Assembly (NCBI RefSeq): GCF_045679555.1
Contig: NC_092094.1
Coordinates: 33,372,430-33,436,429 of the forward strand
Length of the DNA stretch: 64,000 nucleotides
Source of the DNA: Salvelinus alpinus
Lineage: Eukaryota > Chordata > Actinopteri > Salmoniformes > Salmonidae
Direction: 5' to 3'
The translations under genes were made by a program, and so were the position numbers. Positions 21,839 through 34,746 of this stretch are shown here, in pieces. Position 1 is the first letter of the stretch; every line of letters starts with the position of its first letter. Under the pieces are notes generated by a model, which worked only from the letters and a program-made list of their open reading frames with translations, was not told where the DNA came from and made no database searches.

Positions 21839-24800
21839 ATGCAGAACTACGGTAAAGCAATAAATACTTATTTTCTACAATATCCGACGGGGATCGCTCT
21901 TATCACAGTCACAGGTAAAAAAAAATACATTATTGTTTTAATTATCACAGGTCCTTTATGAAATGTAACAACAACGTAGGTAACGTAGCAAAGTCATTCC
22001 ACCTAATTTTAACATTCTGTCAAAAAGCACATGTTCAACTTAATAAAAAACGATTTTACCTTTTTCAAGAGGTTTATATTTATATAGATATATAGATATA
22101 TAAAATGACTATAGTAAGAGCCTATTAAATGCCAAATAAAGTAGCAAGGTTGACCATAACAATATTGACGATTTCATCTTTAAATAAGCCATAAATCAGC
22201 TTGTGACAGGGGGAATGGAAGCTTGGGAAAATGGCCAAAAATAGTAAAAACAGTTAACCTGCTTTTACACTAAGATTGACTATTAGTTTTCTTTTGGGGA
22301 TAAAAATATATATAAATTAATAGTTTCACCATTTTAAAACAATGAATATAACATACTTTGAAAATGCAATATTGGTCCACAATTTATACTGTCAAATCTA
22401 CCATTCCAGTGTTTTAATTGCTATATTGTATTTACTTCGCCACCATGGCCTATTTATTGCCTTTACCTCCCGTATCTCACCTCATTTGCTCACATTGTAT
22501 ATAGACTTATTTTCTACTGTATTATTGACTGTATGTTTGTTTTACTCCATGTGTAACTCTGTGTTGTTATATGTGTCGAACTGCTTTGCTTTATCTTGGC
22601 CAGGTCGCAGTTGTAAATGAGAACTCTCAACTTGCCTACCTGGTTAAATTAAAAGAATTATAAAAAATACTTAAAAATGTAAAGGGATGCAAAAGGCACT
22701 CTTTTCATGGAACTGTAAGGACTGACGCTGGAGAAGAGAAGCAGGTACAGGGAGTCAACATTTAATTGGAACGGACATGAAAACAGGACAGGAACAGCGT
22801 CAGACAATTAATGCAGACGTAAGACAATTAATGCAGAACTGGGGAACGGAGCTGGGGAACAGACACATATAGGGGAGGTAATAAACAGGTGATCAAATCA
22901 AATTTACTTATATAGCCCTTCTTAGATCAGCTGATATCTCAAAGTGCTGTACAGAAACCCAGATTGAGTCCAGGTGACTCCAATGAATCGCTGATGCGCA
23001 TGACGAGGGAACGCAGGTTTGCGTAATCATGGTGGCAGTAGTGCATAATGCAGGGCAGTCTGGCACCCTCTTGCCCTATTCTGATGTCATCACATCAGAT
23101 TCCATCGAAATATGAATGTCAGATTCTGTCTGGCCCTATTCTAATGTCATCAAATCAGATTTCTGTCTCACCTTATTCTGATGTCATCCCATCAGATTCC
23201 ATCTGGCCCTGTTGTGATGACATCAAATCAGAATCTGTCTGGCCTTGTTGTGATGTCATCACATCAGAGGTTTTAACATAGAGGTCCTATGAAACTGAGT
23301 TTAAAATTCTACCCCTAGAAATGATGTCTAGCGTTATTGTGTTGTGATGTCATCACATCATATTCCCTCTGGCCCTGTGATGTCAACGTTTCGTCTGACT
23401 AGATACTGGATGTATTTTGTTCACCTGGTGTGCTAAGAGGGCGGATGTTGCATCTTTAGAATGGGACTTCTGAAACCTAACATCAAGATCGCTAATTGTG
23501 TCAGATTGAGCTTTTAAAGCTTAATTTGATATGAAAAATGAATTTAAAATCTTGGATAAATGTTTTATATGCTATTGTGTTACCACAATATTGTGACAGG
23601 AGTGGGGCTCTTTGCTCTGCGTCAATGGCTGGCTGGAGGGGTGTGTACGAGCACAGCCCGGCTGGACGGGAAGTCTGTCCTTATCACCGGAGCCAACACT
23701 GGGATTGGGAAAGAGACTGCAGTTGACATGGCTAGCAGGGGTGAGCAACAAGTATTCAACTTCTTCTCTGTTCATTGTAGTTGGGCAGTTGATTTTTATG
23801 AGCTCACAGTGTAATGTCTGTTCTGTGTTTGGCCACAGGAGCGAGGGTTATTCTGGCCTGCAGGGACATGACAAGAGCCAATCAAGCTGCAGAGGGCATC
23901 AGGAAGAGGAGTGGCAATGGGAATGTGATTGTCAAAAAGTTGGACTTGGCATCCCTACAGTCGGTGCGACAGCTAGCCAAAGAGATCCTGGAAAGTGAAG
24001 AGAGACTGGACATCCTTATTAATAATGCAGGTAGAGGGACACTTTTCAGCTAGCACATAACGTTATGAGCACCATATGTTTATTATAGCTTGGTGAGAGC
24101 GTGGTTGTCCTATAGTTATTTTGCATACAACCTTCCCACAACTTTCTGGGAATGGTGCAGAATAGTTGCTTAAACCTCTACAGGATCGGTGGGTCCCCTG
24201 CGGGACGGTCGAGCTAACGATTATTTCTGTTGGAAGGATTTAATCATTTGCAATTATGTCTACTTATGATAAGGTAAAAGGTTTATGTTTCTCTCAGCAT
24301 ATGATATGGTAAATATATCCAATGCAAAAAACATCTACATTTAAATGGTATTAATATTCATTTGGATATATTTCCATTAATTCCCATATATTCCCGTTAA
24401 TTCCCATATATTCCTGTTAATTCCCACGGAAAGTTTCCACCTCTGAATATTCCCCAAAATGTGCAACCCTAGTCCCCAGCAAAGCACCATCACACCTCCT
24501 CCTCCATGCTTCACGGTGGGAACCACACATGCGGATATGATCCGTTCACCTACTCTGTATCTCACAAAGTCACCCCGGTTGGATCCAAAAATCTCAAATT
24601 TGTACTCATCAGACCAAAGGACAGATTTCCACCGGTCTAATGTCCATTGCTTGTGTTTCTTGGCCCAAGCAAGCATCTTATCTTATTGGTGTCTTTTAGT
24701 AGTGGTTTCTTGCAGCAATTCAACCATGAGGCCTGATTTACGCAGTCTCCTCTGAACAGTTGATGTTGAGATGTGTGCGATACTTGAACTCTGTGAAGCA

Positions 24801-27800
24801 TTTATTTGAGCTGCAATCTGAGGTGCAGTTAACTCTAATGAACTTATCCTCTGCAGAGGTAACTCTTGGTCTTCCTTTCCTATGGCGGTCCTCATGAGAG
24901 CCAGTTTCTTCATAGCGCTCGATGGATATGCGACTGCACTTGAAGAAACTTTCCCAAAGTTCTTGACATTTTCCAGATTGACTGACCTTCATGTCTTCAA
25001 GTAATGATGGACTGTCATTTCTCTTTGCTTATTTGAGTTGTTCTTGTCATAATATGGACTTGGTCTTTTAACAAATAGGGCTATCTTCTGTATACGCCCC
25101 CTACCTTGTCACAACACAACTGATTGGCTCAAACGCATTTAGAAGGAAAAATAATTCACAAATGTACTTTTAACAATGCACACCTGTTAATTGAAATGCA
25201 TTCCAGGCGACTACCTAATGAAGCTGGTTGAGAGAATGCCAAGAGTGTGCAAAGCTGTCATCAAGGCAAAGGGTGGCTACTTTGAAGAAACTCAAATCTC
25301 AAATATATTATGATTTGTTTAACACTCTTCTGGTTACTACATGATTCCAAATATTTTATTTAATAGTTTTGATGTCTTCACTATTATTCTACAATGTAGA
25401 AAATAGTAAAAATAAAGAAAAACGCTTGAATGATTACGTGTGTCCAAACTTTTGCATGGTACTGTATATGCAACAAATTTTCAACCAACAGGTTTCTGTG
25501 CCAAATCGCCACACAACAATAAACAAAACATACCGACATGGTTTGCGTTTTCAACACCACAGTAAATAGACTGTCAATCCCGACAGAAAACACATCCCTC
25601 CCTACCTTGTAGGCTTACCCAGTATAAAATGCGCTTGTTGCAGATTAAAGTCTGCATAAATACATAGCACACATAAAAATACCTTCTGAGGTTAAATTCC
25701 CATGTGCCGAATAAAAAATGTAAGTTAAATGGGTTTCCATTGCATTTTCAACTATGGACATACATGGTTTTGTCACAAAAAATGTTGCATAGGTACAGGT
25801 ATAGCGAATGTGCCCGCTATGGTATTGGCACGTGAGCTCTAGCAAACAGATACAGTGCAGGTATAGCTTACTACATGATGAGATTATTATGGACAGTAGT
25901 GTGCGATTATTATTTGTCAAATGGCAAGCATCGATCATCATGTCACCAGAATAAGACCCTCGATATTTATTGGAAGGAGCATCGACCTCATCACTGTGTA
26001 CTTTTACACCACCCTGTGAAGTTCATCATAATTAATTTAATCTGTAGCCTAATAAACTGCATGCTTTCCCAGAATGTGGAGAAATGTTTTATCAAACATG
26101 TAGACTACTTTACTCCTATATAAAGGTTGGATGGAAACCTGGTTAATGTCAAGGATGCTAGAATTATATTTTGGATGATGCCCATGCCTACAGGAGAATT
26201 TTTGAAGTAGCCTAATCCGATTAAAACATTGTGCCACATATAAAAAGTAATACATTAAACGCGTTAGCTTCTAGGTGCGTGAGGAATAGCCACTCGGATT
26301 GGAGAGGAGGCAGAGCATGTGTTAAGCTTTCCTGAATAACTGGGCCTGCCGGTAGCGTATGTGTTCACATTATTATAGGATGACTTGGGAGCATGATGAT
26401 TAAAAACAGACAGCGTGTTCAGTATCAAAAGTAGAAATACAGCCAGACTGGCCTGCTACTGTGGCTTTCTGTGTCTTTCTATTAACTGTTGAGAGTAGAT
26501 CCACAACTGATCCAAATCAAATGAAACATTCAAATCACAGGGCTTTTGCGCCGTTATTTTATTTACAAAGGACATTTTCACTGCAGCCTAGAGTAGTCTA
26601 GAATGTTGTACTCACTTGAAAATAATAATGCAATTATTCGGCTAGGCTAGTCTAGGTAGGATAATTGTATTGTCCATTAACAAGATCATGAGAGGAGATT
26701 TTTTAAATCTGTGTGTGTCATGTCTTCACTGTTCAGTCATGCGCAATGATGCAACTGTCCTCTTCACTGCCTATCAGCTATTCCTATTTGTTTTGGTTGA
26801 TTCATATAAAACGTTGATGCAGCTTTGAATGTTTTTATATGTGGTATGATTGCTAGTTAGCCTATTGCAGATCTGGACAAACAATCCCCTTACCACTGTT
26901 GTCACTATGAATGGTGGATCGAGGGCAGGATAGAAGGTTAGACTGGTAGACTATACTGACCTGTGGTATAGTAAAGTTAGCACACAGAAAAGCGTAGAGC
27001 ATACGGGAAATACCAAAACATCTTGAAATCTGGCTAGGATGGAAGAAATTATATAGTACAACCTGCAACTAGCAGATGTAAACCAGGGGAAAAATCGCAC
27101 TGCACTCCCCTGTGCCCAATAAAAAAACACACAACCCTCCCAAAGCAACAAATACAAGTTTAACAACCCTTCCCTATTTTGGACCCCCCCCCCCCCCCCC
27201 AGTAAATTACAATCTGTCCCTTAACAAGCGTAGTAAAGTTGCACTATTCAGCTGTGCTCATTGGCAATAGGGTAATAGGTGACTGACATTCTGCACGTGG
27301 CTTATTTATAGTAAAGGAGGAGGAGTGACATGATGCTGTGCTGTTGATGAGAAGATTGTAAACATTAGATACAAATTCCCTCTGTGCCCATAGAAGAGGA
27401 AGCAATGTGAATTATATTGTGCTTACTAAATTAAGTTAAGTGCGCTATCCATTCAGACCAGCCTTACTGATTGAACCTATGTTATCAACTACATTTCAGG
27501 GAGTAGACTAACTTTTCTTCTCTATGTCTGTTGATAGGTATCATGAGCTGTCCAAAATGGCAGACTGAAGATGGCTTTGAGATGCAGTTTGGTACCAACC
27601 ACTTAGGCCACTTTTTATTGACAAATTGCCTTTTGGATCTCCTTAAGAAATCAGTCCCAAGCCGTATTGTCAACGTCTCCAGTTTAGCTCATGAAGAAGG
27701 TATAACTTTGTCTTTGTCATTTACCATATAAAACAATGATTCAGTGTTTATAGGATTTATGATTGATTGCCCAAACAAAATCCATGATTTAGCCTGTAAT

Positions 27801-30209
27801 TGTTGTGTCACATTTTGTTGTGTTACAGCCTGAATTCAAAATGGATTAAATAGATTTCTCTCACACATTTACACACAATACCCCATAATGACAAATTGAA
27901 AACATGTTTTAAGTTTAGCAAATGTATTGAAAAGGAAATACAGAAATATGTCATTTACAAAAGTATTCACACACCTGAGTCAATACCTTGTAGAAGCACC
28001 TTTGGCAGCGATTACAGCTGTGAGTCTTTCTGGGTACGTCTGTAAGACCTTTTCACTCCAGGATTGTGAAACATTTGCCCATTATTCTTTTCAAAATTCT
28101 TCAAGCTCTGTCAAATTGTTTGTTGATCATTTCTAGACAATCATTTTCAGGTCTTACCATAGATTTTCAAGCAGATTTAAGTAAAAACTGTAACTTGGCC
28201 ACTCAGAAACATTCACTGTCTTCTTGGTAAGCAACTCCAGTGTAGATTTGGCCTTGTGTGTTAGGTTATTGTCCTGCTGTAAGGTGAATTCATCTCCCAG
28301 TGTCTAGTGGAAAGCAGAACTGAATCAGGTTTTCCTCTAGCATTTTGCCTGTGCTTAGTTCCATTCCGTTACATTTTTATCCTGGAAACCTCCCCAGTCC
28401 TTGATGATGTCCATAACATGATGCAGCCACCACTATGCTTGAAAATATAGAGAGTGGTACTCAGTAATGGGTTGTATTGGATTTGCCCCAAACATAACAC
28501 TTTGTATTCAGGACTAAAAGTTAATTACTTTAGTGCCTTGTTGCAAACAGTATGCATGTTTTGGAATATTTTTATTCTGTAAAGGTTTTCTTCTTTTCAC
28601 TCTGTCAATTAGGTTAGTGTTGTGGAGTAACTACAATGTTGTTGATCCATCCTCAGTTTTCTCCTTTCTCCTGTAACTGTTTTAAAGTCACCATTGGCCT
28701 CATGGTCACATCCCTGAGCGGTTTCCTTCCTCTCCAGCAACTGTGTTATGAAGGATACCTGCATCTTTGTAGTGACTGGGTGTATTGATACACCATCCAA
28801 AGTGTAATTAACTTCACCATGCTCGAACGGATATTCAATGTCTACTTTTTTCATTTTTACCCATCTAACAATAGGTGCCCGTCTTTGGGAAGCATCGGAA
28901 AACCTCCTTGGTCTTTGTGGTATAATCTGTTTTTGAAATTCACTGCTCAACTGAGGGACCTTACAGATAATTGTATGTGTGGGTTATAGAGATGAGGTAG
29001 TCATTCAAAAATCATGTTTAAAACTATTATTGCACACAGTCCATGCAACTTATTATGTGACATGTTCAGCAATTTTTTACTCCTGAACTTATTTAGGCTT
29101 GCGATAACAAAGGGGTTGAATACTTATTGACTCATTTCAGCTTTTGATTTTTAATTAATTTTTAATAATAAAAAAAAAACATATTTCCATTTTGACATTA
29201 TGGGGTATTGTGTGTAAACCAGTGACAACAAATCTAAATTTAAACCATTTTAAATTCAGGCTGTAACACAACAACATTTGGAAAAAGTCAAGTGGTATGA
29301 ATACTTTCTGAAGGCACTGTAGCTTTCATTGCTTAGTGTTAGACATGTTTTGACATTATATCTATATGTGACTTACTATGTTCCACTTTTAATAATAATA
29401 CTTTTTTTCAACAGGCAAGATCTATTTTGATGACATAAACTTAGATAAAGATTACAGTCCATGGAAAAGCTACCGGCAAAGTAAGCTAGCTAATGTGCTC
29501 TTTACTAGGGAGCTGGCAACACGACTACAAGGTAATTCAACTCCGCTGCACAACATCTTTTCATTTTACAGCATGCATTTGGACGTATGTTAGTAACACT
29601 GTTTGGCATAACAAAGGCACGAAGTACATGGTGTGTTGCATCTCTCTTCAATAGAGTCTCTGCAGACTCACTGCATTGAATTAGGCTGATAGAAGACATT
29701 ACCTGTGTTTGTGTGTGTTTCTCTGTGACTGTAGGAACTGGAGTAACTACATATAGCCTCCATCCTGGAGTCATCTGGACTGAGCTTGGTCGGCACATCT
29801 GGCCCACCATGCCCCTGTGGAAAAGAGCCATCTACAAGACTCTTGGTTTTTGGCTCAAGTCCCCTAGAGAGGGAGCCCAGACCACCATCCACTGTGCTGT
29901 AGAAGAAAGCCTGGCAGATGTCAGTGGACTCTACTACAGGTCAGATACCATTAGAGCTTGTTTTTGTCCAACCTTAACTTCTTTTCACGGTGGGTGTTAC
30001 ATTGCATGCTTACAGAATATGGATCTAGGTAAGATTAATACTAGGACATATTCGTTGTGTGTCATTAACTTTGTGTGTGTGTTTGGAATCTTGTTTTCTG
30101 TCCTGGCTACAGTGACTGCGCCCCAAAAACTGTGGCCCTTCAGGGCCAGGATGATGCAGCTGCCAAGAAGCTGTGGGACCTGAGTGCCTCCATGGTTGGT
30201 CTGGCATGA
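21839..30209 (+). CDS. Retinol dehydrogenase 12/13-like short-chain dehydrogenase (7 exons)
   Basis: Exons 21839-21914, 23600-23740, 23839-24030, 27538-27699, 29415-29531, 29735-29939 and 30113-30209 have GT-AG introns and join in frame to 329 residues. Exon 1 supplies a hydrophobic membrane anchor ([17 protein letters not shown]), running into the RDH11/12/13-type segment [19 protein letters not shown]. Rossmann motif [12 protein letters not shown], the serine region VNVSSLAH and the catalytic YxxxK (YRQSK) are all present. The segment [13 protein letters not shown] is typical of the RDH11-14 group. Family members reduce retinal or other aldehydes/ketones with NADP(H), on ER or mitochondrial membranes. 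I cannot separate an RDH12-like from an RDH13-like identity, so no symbol is given. Introns 1, 3 and 4 are packed with repeats. The stop codon is 49 bp before a Tc1-type transposon. The gene appears intact. Confidence 0.9.
22420..22670 (+). repeat. Interspersed repeat with TGGTTAAATTAAA tail
   Basis: The sequence runs from TCGCCACCATGGCCTATTTA to TTATCTTGGCCAGGTCGCAG, then ACTTGCCTACCTGGTTAAAT and an A-rich tail. This is a common fish retroposon-like 3' end, in rdh-like intron 1. The 92-residue frame across it is not a gene. Confidence 0.6.
22715..23060 (-). repeat. LTR-like repeat interrupted by a second repeat (nested)
   Basis: Read on the minus strand, the left part ends AATTAAATGTTGACTCCCTG, then TCTCCAGCGTCAGTCCTTAC, like an LTR R/U5 end. 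The element is interrupted at about 22892-22964 by a different common repeat (CAAATTTACTTATATAGCCC ... GTGCTGTACAGAAACCCAG) and resumes as ATTGAGTCCAGGTGACTCC. No coding sequence; boundaries are approximate. Confidence 0.5.
23070..23390. repeat. Degenerate minisatellite with CRE-like TGATGTCATC cores
   Basis: At least six diverged units of about 35-50 bp share the core TTCTGATGTCATCACATCAG and a TCTGTCTGGCCCT spacer, within rdh-like intron 1. The cores sit near 23079, 23128, 23177, 23214, 23252 and 23345, with further partial copies to 23390. Units vary by several substitutions, so the array is old. Confidence 0.75.
24176..24476. repeat. Composite interspersed repeats in rdh-like intron 3
   Basis: Bases 24176-24215 (CTACAGGATCGGTGGGTCCC) match a dispersed salmonid repeat. 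Bases 24370-24470 contain three TTAATTCCCATATATTCC-like tandem words, then GGAAAGTTTCCACCTCTGAA, another common repeat. There is no coding potential. Confidence 0.5.
24477..25467 (-). mobile_element. Tc1-like element, truncated, minus orientation, rdh-like intron 3
   Basis: Minus-strand frames give transposase pieces, including [20 protein letters not shown] with [14 protein letters not shown], and HGGGGVMVL. The right terminus carries GTGTGTCCAAACTTTTGCAT and GGTACTGTA, matching the ends of the intact element at 45.29-46.87 kb. The copy is cut off at about 24477 after the HGGGG region, so the final catalytic residues and the other inverted repeat are missing. It is a dead copy. Confidence 0.8.
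25468..27537. other. Remainder of rdh-like intron 3
   Basis: No exon or recognised transposon is seen. A 17-base C run lies at 27184-27200. Exon 4 begins at 27538 after a TTGATAG acceptor. Confidence 0.55.
27798..29322 (-). mobile_element. Degenerate Tc1-like element with long inverted ends, rdh-like intron 4
   Basis: The left end (TTGTGTTACAGCCTGAATTC, then ACAATACCCCATAATGACAA) and right end (CATTATGGGGTATTGTGTGT, then GAATTCAGG-like sequence and CTGTAACACAACAA) form inverted repeats of more than 100 bp. On the minus strand, the region complementary to 28425-28445 reads as an [11 protein letters not shown] decayed version of the Tc1 HGGGS-MLWG motif. No long transposase frame remains; a 113-residue minus frame at 28609-28950 is an unrecognised relic. 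It is non-functional. Confidence 0.7.
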
Positions 30210-30258
30210 TGGACCTGGTTACCACTAGGACTGGCCTAGCCTTTAGAATGTTGACATA

Positions 30259-31897
30259 CAGTTGAAGTCAGAAGTTTACATACACTTAGGTTGGAGTCAT
30301 TAAAACTCGTTCTTCAACCACTCCACAAATGTCTTGTTAACAAACTATAGTTTGGCAAGTCGGTTAGGACATCTACTTTGTGCATGACACAAATAATTTT
30401 TCCAACAATTGTTTACAGACAGATTATTTCACTTATAATGCACTGTATCACAATTCCAGTGGGTCAGAAGTTTACATGCACTAAGTTGACTGTGCCTTTA
30501 AACAGCTTGGAAAATTCCAGAAAAGTATGTCATGGCTTTAGAAGCTTCTGACAGGCTAATTGACATAATTTGAGTCAATTGGAGGTGTACCTGTGGATGT
30601 ATTTCAAGGCCTACCTTCAAACTCAGTGCCTCTTTGCTTGACATCATGGGAAAATCAAAAGAAATCAGCCAAGACCTCAGAAAATAAATTGTAGACCTCT
30701 ACAAGTCTGGTTCATCCTTGGGAGCAATTTCCAAACTCCTGAAGGTACCACGTTCATCTGTACAAACAATAGTACGCAAATATAAACACCATGGGACCAC
30801 GCAGCCATCATACCGCTCAGGAAGGAGACGTGTTCTGTCTCCTAGAGATGAATGTACTTTGGTGCAAAAAGTGCAAATCAATCCCAGAACAACATCAAAG
30901 GACCTTGTGAAGATGCTGGAGGAAAGAGGCACAAAAGTATCTATACCCACAGTAACAACGAGTCCTATATATCGACATAACCTGAAGGGCAGCTCAGCAA
31001 GGAAGAAGCCACTGCTCCAAAACCGCCATAAAAAAAGCCAGACTACGGTTTGCAACTGCACATGGGGACAAAGATCGTACTTTTTGGAGAAATGTCCTCT
31101 GGTCTGATGAAACAAAAATAGAACTGTTTGGCCATAATGACCAGCGTTATGTTTGGAAGAAAAAGGAGGAGGCTTGCAAGCCGAAGAACACTATCTCAAC
31201 CGTGAAGCACGGGGGTGGCATCATCATGTTGTGGGGGTGCTTTGCTGCAGGAGGGACTGGTGCACTTCACAAAATAGATGGCATCATGAGGGAGAAAAAT
31301 TTGGTGGATATATTGAAGCAACATCTCAAGACATCAGTCAGGAAGTTAAAGCTTGGTCGCAAATGGGTCTTCCAAATGGACAATGACCTCAAGCATACTT
31401 CCAAAGTTGTGGCAAAATGGCTTAAGGACAACAAAGTCAAGGTATTGCAGTGGCCATCACAAAGCCCTGACCTCAATCCTATAGAAAATGTGTGTGCAGA
31501 ACTGAAAAAGCGTGTGCGAGCAAGGAAGCCTACAAACCTGACTCAGTTACTCCAGCTCTGTCAGGAGGAATGTGCCAAAATTCACCCAACTTATTGTGGG
31601 AAGCTTGTGGAAGGCTACCCGAAACGTTTGACCCAAGTTAAACAATTTAAAGGCAATGCTACCAAATACTAATTGAGTGTATGTAAACTTCTGACCCACT
31701 GGGAATGTGATGAAAGAAATAAAAGCTGAAAGAAATAATTCTCTCTACTATTATTCTGACATTTCACATTCTTAAAATACAGTGGTGATCCTAACTGACC
31801 TAAGACAGGGGATTTCTACTAGCATCAAATGTCAGGAATTGTGAAAAACTGAGTTTAAATGTATTTGGCTAAGGTGTATGTAAACCGACTTCAACTG
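30259..31897 (+). mobile_element. Sleeping Beauty-type Tc1-like transposon (nearly complete)
   Basis: A 1639-bp element flanked by TA at 30257-30258 and 31898-31899. The ends are CAGTTGAAGTCAGAAGTTTA and its inverse. Inner direct repeats (TGGGTCAGAAGTTTACATGC near 30460; inverse near 31685-31703) give the IR/DR arrangement of this subfamily. The transposase opens at ATG 30646, hits a stop codon at 30685-30687, and shifts frame by +1 in the A run at 31029-31036. After that one frame is open to the stop at 31670-31672. Catalytic Asp (LWSDE), Asp (QMDND) and Glu (NPIEN) are present. DNLKHTS-type sequence is NDLKHTS here, where Pro is usual. It is defective as it stands. Confidence 0.92.
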
Positions 31898-33147
31898 TAT
31901 TACCATCTGATGATGAACTGTGAAATGCATCCAAACCTCATTGCATTCAGTAAGAAACTGTTGAATAACATTTGCTTTAGAGACATTTATTTAGAATACA
32001 CAGCAAACTACATACAAAAATACTATGCATCGAAATATGTTAACGTGAGCCTTTTAAACAGAATGAATGTCTCATAGTTAAGTTACATGGAAGCTGTATG
32101 AACATTTACTTCAATTGCCATAAGTGTAAATTCTATTCTAGGGGAACAAGGTTCACTAAGTCTGTATTTACGTACGTTTGTAGTATACACATATTATGTT
32201 GTCTTGTCCTGGAACTGATGTATGAAAATACATGTGCTATATCTACAAAACATTTAGAGAAACAACATACATTTTTCTCTTGGGTAATTTAAAACCTACG
32301 ATAATAAAGTGCTGATTTACGTAATCTCTTAAATTGTACTTAACTAAGGCATATAAGTCATACATGGTTTGTTTATACTCTGAGCCTTTCATATTGGGCA
32401 TTAAACCAACGGCACTAAAACAAAACATCTTGTGGTTGCATTATGAACGATAAATTACTTTTTGATCCACCCTCTTTTCCGATAATTTGTCTGGAAGGCA
32501 CTGTGTACAAGTTTGCTACAAAACAATCAACCTCAATTTAATACTAAAGCTACAACATACCCCCCATCTGCATGTTGCACTAATAACAACATTCTATACA
32601 ACCAGATGACTTGTTGGCTATACATGTACCTCCTACATGTACCTCCTACATGTACCTCCTATGTTTTCTTAGGATTGCACATCTAAGGGATTTGATGTGC
32701 CGACCAAGATTATTTTTCATATACTTAAAGTCAAATAATTGTTATGATTTTCAAATACTTTTTTATCTCTCAGCCAACCCTGTTCCTGTAGGGCTACCGT
32801 CCTTTTTGCTCTAACTCTAATTTAGCGCACCTGATTCTAATAATTAGCTGGTTGATACACAGAATCAGTTTAGCGAAACCCTACAGGAGGGTAGCTCTTC
32901 AGGAACACGGTTAGAGGAGCCATGCTTTAGATGTTGCTAGTGTCTAACCTGTAACGTTTAATAGGTGGTGCTAATATTCTAAGAGCATCCATAACATTTA
33001 CAACTTTATACTGGTAAGCAAGTTATATCCATGTTCCACTGGTTTTCTAAGAGGAAAAGTTGAAATTCCATTTAACAAAATTTCCTTTAGAAATGTTAGC
33101 CTTATTTTATGTTGTGAACATTGCTACATCTACAAACAATGAGTCCA
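31898..33147. other. Intergenic / ankrd34c 3' flank, with small repeats
   Basis: No exon. Three tandem 13-bp TACATGTACCTCC units lie at 32621-32659. A small MITE follows at about 32772-32916. The ankrd34c 3' UTR (minus strand) should lie here; a minus-strand AATAAA occurs near 31987 and an ATTAAA near 32958, but neither is decisive. Confidence 0.5.
32772..32916. repeat. Small MITE with inverted ends
   Basis: The left end CCAACCCTGTTCCTGTAGGG is matched by the reverse complement of the right end, CCGTGTTCCTGAAGAGCTAC, over about 28 bp. The 145-bp interior has no coding sequence. A clear target duplication is not visible. Confidence 0.6.
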
Positions 33148-34743
<1,596 letters not shown>

Positions 34744-34746
34744 TCA

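Noticed and set aside
28609..28950. 113-residue minus-strand frame as a host gene
   Set aside because: It lies inside the degenerate Tc1-like element between its inverted ends, so it is a relic of that element.
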